A stretch of DNA of 17,123 nt from a bacterium (GTDB lineage: Bacteria > Zhuqueibacterota > Zhuqueibacteria > Thermofontimicrobiales > Thermofontimicrobiaceae). Numbering within the stretch: the stretch's first letter is position 1; each line of letters opens with the position of its first letter. Below, one piece after another: positions 7,181 through 14,575 of the stretch. The position numbers and the translations under genes are program-made. The notes beneath the pieces were generated by a model. The model ran no database searches. It saw only the letters and a list, made by a program, of their open reading frames with translations, and was not told the DNA's origin. The DNA lies in assembly GCA_011046315.1 (NCBI GenBank), contig DSAU01000291.1:1-17123 (forward strand), in the 5' to 3' direction.

Positions 7181-7768
7181 ATGGACCTGAGACACGATCG
7201 ATACCTTATCGTCGGATTGGGCAACCCCGGGAAAAAATACCAAAGCACCCGGCATAACATTGGCTTTAGGATTTTGGATCATCTTGCAACTAAGTTTGGG
7301 CTCAACTTTACAAGGCAGGATAACTATTTTGCAGCCGAGATCGAGCTAAAACAGTCTTTGATAATTTTGATCAAACCGACCACTTTCATGAATCTTAGCG
7401 GCAAAGCGGTCGCCGATGTTATTAAGAAGTATGGGGTTGATTTTTCAAATGTATTGATCGTTTGTGATGATTTCAATTTACCGCTGGGAAGAATCAGGAT
7501 CCGATCAAAAGGCAGTTCCGGCGGACACAATGGATTGAGTTCCATAATTGAATCTTTAAACAGTATTGATTTTTCCCGATTAAGAATCGGCATCGCCGGA
7601 CAGGCTGATATTGGTGATGCTGTTGATTTTGTATTGTCTACATTTGATTCGAGCGAAGAAAAACAGTTAAAACTGATTATTGAAGTCGCGAGCAATTGTA
7701 TCGAGCACTTTATCTATCACGGCGTAAACAGCGCCATGAACGAATTTAACCGATTATTGATAATGTGA
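7181..7768 (+). CDS. pth: Peptidyl-tRNA hydrolase
   Basis: Releases peptides from peptidyl-tRNA that has dropped off the ribosome, recycling the tRNA; cytosolic. The 195-residue protein has the bacterial Pth signatures: VGLGNPGKKYQSTRHNIGF with Asn15 and the catalytic His25, FMNLSGKAV with Asn71, VCDDFNLPLGRIRIR with Asp96, and GSSGGHNGLSSII with Asn117. These correspond to N10, H20, N68, D93 and N114 of the E. coli enzyme. The ATG at 7181 lies 12 nt after the rplY stop without a clear ribosome site, so translational coupling is likely. Confidence 0.95.
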   Translation: MDLRHDRYLIVGLGNPGKKYQSTRHNIGFRILDHLATKFGLNFTRQDNYFAAEIELKQSLIILIKPTTFMNLSGKAVADVIKKYGVDFSNVLIVCDDFNLPLGRIRIRSKGSSGGHNGLSSIIESLNSIDFSRLRIGIAGQADIGDAVDFVLSTFDSSEEKQLKLIIEVASNCIEHFIYHGVNSAMNEFNRLLIM

Positions 7769-7851
7769 TAATAAACATTATTTGCCAAACTTATTCTGGC
7801 TGCCGGTTTTTGAACTAATAATGTTGATAGCCCAGGTAAAAGGAGAGGACA

Positions 7852-9861
7852 ATGGTCTCAGCGGTTGCTGTATCACTGTTTGCCAGTGTGGTTGCATTAG
7901 CTTTTGTTGTTTACTTGATTGTCGATGTTCTAAAACAAGATGTCGGAACTGAAAAAATGGCTCAGCTTTCGCTTTCGATTCAACAGGGCGCGCGAGCTTT
8001 TTTAAAACGCGAATATATTTATGTTTCATTTGTGGTGGTAGTAGTTGCTGGATTGATAGCTATCGCTCCATTTCTGACCGAGGTCGAGTTGGGATGGAAG
8101 ACTTCGGTTGCCTTTGTCGGTGGTTCAATGGTCTCAGCCCTTGCCGGTTATATTGGGATGAGCATTGCGACCAAAGCCAACTCGCGGACGGCTCAGGGGG
8201 CTGTAACCGGAGGCGTTAAGGGCGCTTTGAAAGTAGCAATTAGCGGCGGAGCGGTCATGGGGATGAGCGTGGTCGGTTTCGCGCTATTGGGCTTGAGTAT
8301 ATTTTACATCGTTTTTAATGGTGAACCCACCATCATTAACGGCTATGCCATGGGCGCCAGTCTGGTTGCATTGTTTGCTCGAAGCGGCGGCGGTATCTAT
8401 ACAAAAGGCGCTGACATGGGCGCCGACCTGGTGGGAAAGGTCGAAGCCGGTATCCCGGAAGACGACCCGCGCAATCCGGCGGTTATTGCGGACAACGTGG
8501 GCGACAATGTCGGCGACGTTGCCGGACTTGGCGCAGACTTGCTTGAATCTTATGTGGAGTCGATAATTGCCGCAATGGCGATCGCTGCGAGCCTCGGCCT
8601 GGCAGCGCCGCAGCTTAAGGTTTTACCGCTTTCGATTGCCAGCGCCGGGATAGTGGCATCCATCATCGGTATTTTGTACGTGCGTATCGCCGGGAAACAT
8701 AATCCGCAATCTGCGCTGATGGGAGGAACTTATGTGAGCGCCATTTTGACAGCCGTGGCAACATATTTTATTGTCAAATACAACGGGGTGAAATTTGAAG
8801 ATTATTCGGTCATGGGACCGTTTTACGCTGTAATAGCCGGTATCATCTCCGGAGTAATCGTCGGCTTTACCAGCGAATTTTTTACCTCAAAAAAATACCG
8901 ACCCGTGAAATTGCTCGCAGAGGAATCCCAAAGCGGCCCCGCCCTGACAGTTACCGGGGGAATGTCGGTGGGAATGGCATCAACAGCGCTGCCGGTTATT
9001 GTATTGGCCATGGCTGTTGTTGTGGCAAACTACTTTGCCGGCATTTATGGTGTGGCGCTGGCGGCATTCGGAATGTTAGCCACCACCGGAATCATTGTCG
9101 CTGTTGATTCCTATGGTCCGATTGCTGACAATGCCGGAGGAATTGCCGAAATGGCGGAGTTAGATCCGTCTGTCAGAAATGTCACTGACAACTTAGATGC
9201 AGTTGGGAACACCACCGCAGCAATTGGCAAGGGATTTGCAATTGGTTCCGCTGCTTTTGCTGCAATGGCATTATTAGTGGCGTATATGAAAACTGCGGAT
9301 GTTGCTACCGCGGACCTTAAACAGCCGACGGTTTTAGCTGGATTGCTCATTGGCGGGATGTTACCGTTCTTTTTTTCATCGATGTTATTCAAAGCGGTTA
9401 GCAAATCCGCATTCAAAATGATTGAAGAAGTACGGCGTCAATTCAGAGAGATTCCGGGGCTGGTTGAGGGCAAAGCCATGCCTGATTCTGCCCGTTGTGT
9501 GGACATTAGTACGATTGGCGCAATTCATGGTATGATCTTGCCTGGAGCAATTGCTATCATCACGCCGGTGTTTGTCGGTTTAGTTATGGGCAAAGTGATG
9601 CTGGCAGGCATGTTGGTTGGCGCACTGATTACCGGATTAGTACTGGGCATTCAAATGGCAAATTCCGGCGGCGCATTGGATAATGCAAAAAAATACATCG
9701 AAGAGGGCAACTTTGGCGGCAAAGGTTCTGACACCCATAAAGCCGCTGTCATTGGCGACACCGTCGGCGACCCTCTAAAGGATACCGTAGGGCCTTCAAT
9801 TAATATATTAATTAAGTTAATGAGCGTCATTTCTTTAGTTCTGGCGCCATTGTTTAAGTAA
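7852..9861 (+). CDS. hppA: Membrane-bound cation-translocating pyrophosphatase, K+-dependent type
   Basis: An integral membrane pump that hydrolyses PPi to move H+ or Na+ across the membrane. It has 669 residues, about 16 predicted membrane segments and no extra domain. The PPi/Mg site is clear: GADLVGKVEAGIPEDDPRNP followed by VIADNVGDNVGDVAG (residues about 190-225), DNAGGIAEMAELDPSVRNVTD (426-446) and the C-terminal HKAAVIGDTVGDPLKDT. GNTTAAIGKGF has Ala at 456 where K+-independent enzymes have Lys, and Gly at 459, so K+-dependence is expected. The ion-gate helix reads DLLESYVES, with Glu at both 232 and 236, so whether it pumps Na+ or H+ cannot be decided by eye. AAAGGAGAGG precedes the ATG at 7852. 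Its position between pth and rpsF is unusual. Confidence 0.96.
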   Translation: MVSAVAVSLFASVVALAFVVYLIVDVLKQDVGTEKMAQLSLSIQQGARAFLKREYIYVSFVVVVVAGLIAIAPFLTEVELGWKTSVAFVGGSMVSALAGYIGMSIATKANSRTAQGAVTGGVKGALKVAISGGAVMGMSVVGFALLGLSIFYIVFNGEPTIINGYAMGASLVALFARSGGGIYTKGADMGADLVGKVEAGIPEDDPRNPAVIADNVGDNVGDVAGLGADLLESYVESIIAAMAIAASLGLAAPQLKVLPLSIASAGIVASIIGILYVRIAGKHNPQSALMGGTYVSAILTAVATYFIVKYNGVKFEDYSVMGPFYAVIAGIISGVIVGFTSEFFTSKKYRPVKLLAEESQSGPALTVTGGMSVGMASTALPVIVLAMAVVVANYFAGIYGVALAAFGMLATTGIIVAVDSYGPIADNAGGIAEMAELDPSVRNVTDNLDAVGNTTAAIGKGFAIGSAAFAAMALLVAYMKTADVATADLKQPTVLAGLLIGGMLPFFFSSMLFKAVSKSAFKMIEEVRRQFREIPGLVEGKAMPDSARCVDISTIGAIHGMILPGAIAIITPVFVGLVMGKVMLAGMLVGALITGLVLGIQMANSGGALDNAKKYIEEGNFGGKGSDTHKAAVIGDTVGDPLKDTVGPSINILIKLMSVISLVLAPLFK

Positions 9862-9870
9862 CTGAAAACA

Positions 9871-9878
9871 GGAGGTGA
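9871..9878 (+). promoter_or_regulatory. Strong ribosome site that fixes the rpsF start
   Basis: GGAGGTGA at 9871-9878 is a near-perfect Shine-Dalgarno sequence, 8 nt before a TTG at 9887. The in-frame GTG at 9875 lies inside this site and so cannot be the start codon. The TTG gives a protein beginning KTYESVVV after the initiator, the expected S6 N-terminus. Confidence 0.8.
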
Positions 9879-9886
9879 GAGTAAAT

Positions 9887-10390
9887 TTGAAAACGTATGA
9901 ATCAGTAGTCGTGATTGATTCCTTGTTAAAAAGTGAAGAAATTGATGGAATCATTGAAAAGTTTGAGCGAATCATCAACAACAACGGCGGCATCATAAAA
10001 GAAATTGACCGTTGGGGAAAAAAGCGGTTAGCTTATGAAGTTAAAAAGCGGCAATATGGTTATTATGTCGATATTGTTTTTGAAGCTCCTGCCAATTTAA
10101 TTAACATTCTGGAAAAAGAATTTGGACTGGATGAAAATGTGCTGCGTTATTTGACGGTTCACTTGAATAAGAGAGCGTTGCAGCACCATCAACAGTTGCA
10201 AATCGAAAAGACAGAAGTTGACAAGGTACCTGTTGATAACATCGAAATCAACAATGAACTTGAAAATTCTGATGATTTCACGGACACCACAGAAGACACA
10301 ACAGAAATTGATGATGAAAAAAAACCTTTCTTAGACTCCAATGAGACTGAGGAGCCAACTGAGTCGGAAGACATCGAGGAGCAAGTTTAA
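9887..10390 (+). CDS. rpsF: 30S ribosomal protein S6 with acidic C-terminal extension
   Basis: Binds 16S rRNA as a heterodimer with S18 in the platform of the small subunit. From the TTG at 9887 it has 167 residues. The S6 core (about 1-104) has KTYESVVVIDSLL, WGKKRLAYEVKKRQYGYYVDIVF and VLRYLTVHLNKRA. It is followed by an acidic Asp/Glu/Thr-rich tail (about 115-167) that most S6 proteins lack or have only in short form. It starts 25 nt after the hppA stop, leaving no room for the S6:S18 autoregulatory leader found before rpsF in many bacteria. It is followed by ssb, rpsR and rplI, the standard S6 cluster order. Confidence 0.95.
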   Translation: MKTYESVVVIDSLLKSEEIDGIIEKFERIINNNGGIIKEIDRWGKKRLAYEVKKRQYGYYVDIVFEAPANLINILEKEFGLDENVLRYLTVHLNKRALQHHQQLQIEKTEVDKVPVDNIEINNELENSDDFTDTTEDTTEIDDEKKPFLDSNETEEPTESEDIEEQV

Positions 10391-10450
10391 TAGCTTTGAA
10401 CTTATTTTAAATGTAAATGAGTGCCTCGAGAATGAAAGAGGGTGTGAATA

Positions 10451-10978
10451 ATGGCTAACTTAAAGATGCCGGATATTAATAATGTATTAATAGCTGGCAA
10501 TTTAACCTGTGATCCATCCTTTCGAAAAACGACCAATGGAACACCGGTAACAAACTTTTTCATCGCTTCAAACCGGAAATTTAAAGATAATAATGGCCAA
10601 TGGCGCGAAAACGTTTGTTATATCGGCGTTGTTGCCTGGTATAAACTGGCAGAAAGCTGTTATGAAAATATTAGAAAAGGCAGCGCAATTATAATCGACG
10701 GAGAGCTCCAAAGCCGAAGCTGGCGCAACGACGATGGCACAACTCGCAATGTAATTGAAATTAAGGCGAGGCGGATTCAATTCCTCAATCGTAAGGATGA
10801 CCTTAAAGATGAATCTGATTCAACGAACTTTATCGAAGAAGATAATGAATACAATTCTCACGAGTTGACGTTAGAGGATAACCTCGAAGCGATTGAAGAT
10901 GAAAAACAAAATTTCGATTATGAATCAGAGGATACCGGTTCACAATATGATTTTGGTTATAAAGATTTAAATCTTTAA
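10451..10978 (+). CDS. ssb: Single-stranded DNA-binding protein
   Basis: Coats single-stranded DNA in replication, repair and recombination. The OB fold covers about residues 8-113: NNVLIAGNLTCDP, GTPVTNFFIASNRKF, the aromatic-rich WRENVCYIGVVAWYKLAE, and GSAIIIDGELQSRSW. An acidic linker follows (about 115-165). The protein has 175 residues and ends YKDLNL. The usual acidic tip ending in I-P-F, which recruits partner proteins, is not present in its canonical form. The ATG at 10451 has a GAGGGTG ribosome site 6 nt upstream. It lies between rpsF and rpsR as in many bacteria, which supports its being the main replicative SSB. Confidence 0.94.
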   Translation: MANLKMPDINNVLIAGNLTCDPSFRKTTNGTPVTNFFIASNRKFKDNNGQWRENVCYIGVVAWYKLAESCYENIRKGSAIIIDGELQSRSWRNDDGTTRNVIEIKARRIQFLNRKDDLKDESDSTNFIEEDNEYNSHELTLEDNLEAIEDEKQNFDYESEDTGSQYDFGYKDLNL

Positions 10979-11013
10979 CTTGTTTTAACGATAATAAGCT
11001 TGCCCGGTCAGCT

Positions 11014-11065
11014 CTGATCCGAACTTTCACTCAGGCTTTTTTAAAAGTGAAGATCAGATCAGTTC
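11014..11065 (+). promoter_or_regulatory. Structured leader before rpsR with competing pairings
   Basis: In the 205-nt ssb-rpsR spacer, TTCACT (11026-11031) pairs with AGTGAA (11046-11051), and CTGATC (11014-11019) pairs with GATCAG (11052-11057), with the left arm bulged by CGAACT. A second GATCAG (11057-11062) could take the same partner, and GAACT (11021-11025) could pair with AGTTC (11061-11065), giving alternative folds. This may be a regulatory leader for rpsR-rplI, an RNA processing site or a weak terminator after ssb. The rest of the spacer shows nothing definite. Confidence 0.35.
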
Positions 11066-11183
11066 ATTTTCCACAGAGTGTCTAATGGAATTTAACGGGG
11101 CTTTCGAAAAAATTAGCCTATTGAAACTGTATCTGACCAGGCCGTAATAATGAATCAACAATTAATCAGAGGATATTACTACC

Positions 11184-11405
11184 ATGATGAAAAAAAAGAG
11201 GATCTGTCGTTTTTGTGAGGACAACATCAAATACGTGGATTTTCGCGACGAGAAAAAGTTGTTACGTTTCACAACCGAACAGGGCAAAATTATTCCGAGA
11301 AGAACATCCGGTACCTGCGCCAAACACCAGCGACAACTGGTTAAAGCGATCAAACGCGCCCGACATTTGGCGTTAATTCCTTATGTTTCTGAAATGACAA
11401 GGTAG
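11184..11405 (+). CDS. rpsR: 30S ribosomal protein S18, zinc-binding form
   Basis: Partner of S6 in the small-subunit platform. It has 73 residues from the first of two adjacent ATG codons (11184, 11187); AGAGGA at about 11167 is the likely ribosome site and sits somewhat far from the first ATG. CRFC (Cys8, Cys11) and CAKH (Cys45, His48) form the zinc site of the C+ type S18. The core IIPRRTSGTCAKHQRQL, KAIKRARHLALIPY is typical. It precedes rplI by 30 nt. Confidence 0.95.
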   Translation: MMKKKRICRFCEDNIKYVDFRDEKKLLRFTTEQGKIIPRRTSGTCAKHQRQLVKAIKRARHLALIPYVSEMTR

Positions 11406-11435
11406 TGCAATATTTCAAAGAAGAGGACAGTATAA

Positions 11436-11879
11436 ATGAAGATTATTTTACGAAAAGATTTCGAATCATTGGGAAAATCGGGAGAGATTCTCGAAGTAAA
11501 AGATGGCTATGCAAGAAATTTCCTGATACCTCACGGAATCGCTTTAAAAGCGGACAAAACCAACATAAGCCGATTAGAGGCGGAGAAAAAACAGCAATTA
11601 CTTAAGTTGAATAAAGATAAAAAAGCGGCCGAAAAGCTTGCTGAACAGTTAAAAAAGGTTTCGTGCACTGCAACGGTAACGGTTGGAGAAGAGGATAAAA
11701 TATTCGGATCCGTAACATCACAAAATATCGCTGAACTATTAAATGAAAAGGGTTTTGATATCGATCGAAAGAAAATTATGCTCGAAGACCCCATTAAAGC
11801 GCTGGGAATCTATGATATTTTGATCAAGCTCCACCCTGAAGTCGAAGCAAAAATTAAATTATGGGTTGTCAAAGAATAG
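11436..11879 (+). CDS. rplI: 50S ribosomal protein L9
   Basis: Binds domain V of 23S rRNA near the L1 stalk and helps keep the reading frame. It has 147 residues, standard length. The N-terminal domain is MKIILRKDFESLGKSGEI, VKDGYARNFLIPHGIA. A long connecting helix rich in Lys, Glu and Ala follows (about 45-75), then the C-terminal domain with GEEDKIFGSVTSQNIAELL. GAGGACAG precedes the ATG at 11436. It is the last gene of the S6 cluster here; dnaB, which often follows, is absent. Confidence 0.95.
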   Translation: MKIILRKDFESLGKSGEILEVKDGYARNFLIPHGIALKADKTNISRLEAEKKQQLLKLNKDKKAAEKLAEQLKKVSCTATVTVGEEDKIFGSVTSQNIAELLNEKGFDIDRKKIMLEDPIKALGIYDILIKLHPEVEAKIKLWVVKE

Positions 11880-11882
11880 GTC

Positions 11883-11912
11883 CACACCAAAGCTGACTTT
11901 GTCTTTGTTGTG
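11883..11912 (+). terminator. Possible weak terminator after rplI
   Basis: CACACCAAAG (11883-11892) and CTTTGTTGTG (11903-11912) pair over 10 bp with one mismatch, just after the rplI stop. No proper T-run follows, so it may be Rho-dependent, a 3' stabilising hairpin, or no terminator at all. Confidence 0.3.
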
Positions 11913-12221
11913 AATTTAACCGACCACAATCACAGGGTACATAAAAAATAGAAACTATAGACAAGATACTCACGCCACAGGCAAATCAACCGTTGGCTGA
12001 TAGGATTTGACGTATCAACATGATCAAATAATTCAGTTTCTTTTCTATAGAAATTGCAGACCAGAAATTAATCCTGCATATCATTTGGATCATGTTCGTT
12101 TGATAAAATGAAGTTCACCCAAATTTCAATAGATTATTTATACCATTAATTAAAAAACTGATCTGTTTAAAAAGGAGATCATTTACATTAAGGTCAAATT
12201 TGTGAGGGGAGGTCAATTTTT
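11913..12221 (+). other. Gene-free gap with inverted repeats before the zinc-ribbon gene
   Basis: No credible gene is seen. AACATGATCAAAT (12017-12029) and ATTTGGATCATGTT (12083-12096) are inverted copies with one extra base. Between them lie a self-complementary TTTCTATAGAAA and a GCAG/CTGC pair. A smaller repeat, GATCT (12160-12164) and AGATC (12176-12180), brackets an AAAAAGG stretch. The promoter of the downstream gene should be here, but I cannot pick a convincing one. The repeats could form a structured RNA or be the trace of a small element. Confidence 0.35.
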
Positions 12222-12413
12222 ATGGAAATTAGGTATCCTGAATGCCTCAAATGCTCAACAGGCGTGCTGGTTCCTTTATCGGATTACGGTCGTGAAGGTT
12301 CATCGATTATGTATAAAGCGTGGGTTTGTACTAATCCGGAATGCGGCTTTAATATTCGTATCGATAATGGAGAGTTGAGCCTTGGTAAAGTGGTCAGTCA
12401 TTCCTTGAAATAA
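12222..12413 (+). CDS. Small zinc-ribbon protein of unknown function
   Basis: A 63-residue protein. Cys8 and Cys11 (ECLKC) and Cys36 and Cys41 (CTNPEC) form two knuckles that could hold one zinc ion, giving CxxC-x24-CxxxxC, a compact zinc ribbon. The rest has a few aromatic and charged residues (MYKAWVCTNPECGFNIRID) and no membrane segment. GAGGGGAGG upstream is a strong ribosome site for the ATG at 12222. It appears to stand alone, with a gap before it and a terminator after it. Similar small ribbons occur in RNA polymerase partners and nucleic-acid-binding proteins, but I do not recognise this one. Confidence 0.8.
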   Translation: MEIRYPECLKCSTGVLVPLSDYGREGSSIMYKAWVCTNPECGFNIRIDNGELSLGKVVSHSLK

Positions 12414-12469
12414 TGGCTTATTCATTTTATTATCTCATCATCAAAAAATTATCAGGTAAAAGCTGACAG

Positions 12470-12503
12470 AGGGTAAAAGGGAAAAATTCCTTCTACCCTT
12501 TTT
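12470..12503 (+). terminator. Intrinsic terminator after the zinc-ribbon gene
   Basis: AGGGTAAAAGG (12470-12480) pairs with CCTTCTACCCT (12489-12499) with one A/C mismatch, around an 8-nt loop, and is followed by five T. It ends the transcript of the small zinc-ribbon gene and separates it from the YbbR gene, whose start is only 19 nt further on. Confidence 0.75.
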
Positions 12504-12521
12504 CATTAACAGATTTAGACA

Positions 12522-13463
12522 ATGAAAATAAATAAGATCATCTTTAACAATATTAAATACAAACTCACTGTTATTTTTCTGGCGGTGTTGGTTTGGTTTT
12601 TTGTTAAAACAGAAGACAATTATCGCCACGTTATCAAAATACCGATTCGAGTTACGAATCTGGGAGATGACCGAATTATTACAAATCAGATCCCGCGGCA
12701 GGTTAAAGTGGCTTTTTGGGGTAAAGGAAGATCATTGTTTTCGATTTTAATAAGAAAAGACCTTGCGTACCTGTTGGATGTAGCAAAAGCCAACAACTCA
12801 TCACAAATCACTCTCGATAAAAGTCATATTCTGCTTCCCAGAAAAATTGATGTTGACATTTTAAATGTGGTTGAACCCAAAGCGGTGGAGGTTGTTGTTG
12901 AAAAGCTCCACTCAAAAAAAGTCCCGGTTCAATCTCGATGTGAGCTTGAGACAGTACCAGGCTATACCATTGTCGGAGACATCCAGCTTAAACCGGACTC
13001 AGTTATCATCACGGGACCTATTTCAGCCCTAAAACAGGTGGAGTCGGTTATCACCAAACAGCGGACTTTTAAAAAACTCAAAGCCGATTTGGAAAAAGAA
13101 CTACCGCTAATGCCTCTCGACCAGCGTTATGTAACCGTTGATATTAAACGGGTGCGAATTTTTGTTGACGTACAAAAATTGATGGAAAAACCGTTTGCTG
13201 AAATCCCGGTTAAATTAATTAACGCCCCGGAGAAATATGAAGCTATCGTCATTCCATCAACGTTGTCGTTGGTTTTGGAAGGGGGTACCGATGTGCTGTT
13301 AAATATAACAAAAGATGATATTAACGCATTTTTAGACTATGAGAAGATAAAATTATCTCAAGAAAAGGATCACCCGGCATACATCATCGTACCCTCCGGG
13401 GTAAGGTATCGCGATGTTAAGCCGACCCGTTTTCGACTACAATTCATTAAACGAAACAGGTAA
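12522..13463 (+). CDS. YbbR-domain protein (CdaR-like), membrane-anchored
   Basis: A 313-residue protein with one N-terminal membrane segment (about 12-28, YKLTVIFLAVLVWFFVKTE) and a long extracytoplasmic part. It carries about three YbbR repeats of roughly 80-90 residues: VIKIPIRVTNLGDD, KVPVQSRCELETVPGYTIVG, and FAEIPVKLINAPEKYEAIV. The second has the typical phrase KPDSVIITGPISALKQVESV. In Firmicutes the relative CdaR sits next to and controls the c-di-AMP cyclase CdaA. Here no cyclase is adjacent, so that role is not established. The ATG at 12522 has no clear ribosome site. It may share a transcript with tsaD, which begins 56 nt after its stop. Confidence 0.85.
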   Translation: MKINKIIFNNIKYKLTVIFLAVLVWFFVKTEDNYRHVIKIPIRVTNLGDDRIITNQIPRQVKVAFWGKGRSLFSILIRKDLAYLLDVAKANNSSQITLDKSHILLPRKIDVDILNVVEPKAVEVVVEKLHSKKVPVQSRCELETVPGYTIVGDIQLKPDSVIITGPISALKQVESVITKQRTFKKLKADLEKELPLMPLDQRYVTVDIKRVRIFVDVQKLMEKPFAEIPVKLINAPEKYEAIVIPSTLSLVLEGGTDVLLNITKDDINAFLDYEKIKLSQEKDHPAYIIVPSGVRYRDVKPTRFRLQFIKRNR

Positions 13464-13518
13464 CCCTTCCCGCACGCAACCTATTAAAACAAGCGGGCTA
13501 AATCTGATTTTGATTTCA

Positions 13519-14520
13519 ATGACAATTTTAGCAATAGAAACATCATGCGATGAAACTGCTGCCGCGGTGTATGGTGAGACTGGATTGTTGTCAAATGTTA
13601 TTCTATCTCAAGCAATACACAATCAATTTGGCGGGGTAGTCCCAGAGTTAGCGTCACGAGAACATGTGCGTTCTATTTTACCAATAATTCGCGGGGCGCT
13701 TAACGACGCCGAAACATCGCTTGACCAATTGGACGGAGTCGCCGTCACTCAAGGACCAGGATTGATTGGTTCTTTATTGGTCGGGATAAATACAGCCAAG
13801 GGATTGTGCTACGCACTGAGAATTCCGCTTGTTGCCGTCAACCATATTGAAGGTCACATCTTTTCGATTAATTTATCCAGGGAAGTCAACCCACCGTTCA
13901 TCGCCCTGGTTATTTCAGGCGGACACACGCTGTTGGTGTTGGTGAATCGTTTTGCTAATTATCAAATTTTGGGCAGAACCCATGACGACGCTGCCGGTGA
14001 AGCTTTTGACAAGGTCGCAAAAATGTTGGAACTGGGCTATCCGGGTGGGCCTGTAATTGACAAATTGGCGCGCGAAGGAAATGAAAAATTTATCGCCTTT
14101 CCACGAGCGTTAATGAAAAGCCGGGAATTTGATTTCAGCTTCAGTGGTCTGAAGACTGCGGTGCTTTACTATTTGAAACGCAACACCGAACAACATCGAA
14201 ACCGGCACGTCGCCGACATTGTCGCAAGTTTTCAGGCAGCGTTAGTGGATGTGCTTGTGGAAAAGACAGTGCTCGCAGCGAAAAATCATCGAATCAATCA
14301 AGTCGTCATCGCTGGAGGTGTTGCCCGGAACAATTATCTCAGACAACGACTGAGCCAGCGGGCTGAAACGGAAAATCTACGGGTGTTTATTCCGGAACCG
14401 GTTTTCTGTACGGATAACGCCGCGATGATCGCCTGGGTTGGTTTTCAGAAATTAAAACAGGGGATTCTGTCTGAGCTAAACATTGCCCCGGTTTCCGGTA
14501 TGAATTTAGCAACACTTTGA
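13519..14520 (+). CDS. tsaD: tRNA N6-adenosine threonylcarbamoyltransferase
   Basis: Transfers the threonylcarbamoyl group to A37 of ANN-reading tRNAs (t6A), with TsaB and TsaE. It has 333 residues from the ATG at 13519, the usual length. Motifs: MTILAIETSCDETAAAV at the start, HNQFGGVVPELASREHV, the metal-binding HIEGH (His109, His113), SGGHTLL (133-139), DDAAGEAFDKVAKML, and EPVFCTDNAAMIAW near the end. In-frame codons extend upstream to 13414, overlapping ybbR, but they resemble no known TsaD N-terminus. No clear ribosome site precedes the ATG. It works in the cytosol and is nearly universal. Confidence 0.96.
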   Translation: MTILAIETSCDETAAAVYGETGLLSNVILSQAIHNQFGGVVPELASREHVRSILPIIRGALNDAETSLDQLDGVAVTQGPGLIGSLLVGINTAKGLCYALRIPLVAVNHIEGHIFSINLSREVNPPFIALVISGGHTLLVLVNRFANYQILGRTHDDAAGEAFDKVAKMLELGYPGGPVIDKLAREGNEKFIAFPRALMKSREFDFSFSGLKTAVLYYLKRNTEQHRNRHVADIVASFQAALVDVLVEKTVLAAKNHRINQVVIAGGVARNNYLRQRLSQRAETENLRVFIPEPVFCTDNAAMIAWVGFQKLKQGILSELNIAPVSGMNLATL

Positions 14521-14575
14521 TAGCATTATAATCCTATTCCGGTAACAGCCCCTGATCAGAGATTCGGGATGATAC

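Noticed and set aside
9875..9886. GTG start for rpsF
   Set aside because: The GTG is part of the Shine-Dalgarno sequence GGAGGTGA itself; the TTG at 9887 is at the correct distance.
11084..11146. Twenty-codon frame in the ssb-rpsR spacer as a leader peptide
   Set aside because: No ribosome site and no diagnostic codon run, so a leader peptide cannot be supported.
13414..13518. Upstream extension of tsaD overlapping ybbR
   Set aside because: TsaD proteins start with the MTILAIETSCDET segment at 13519, and the extension matches nothing in the family.
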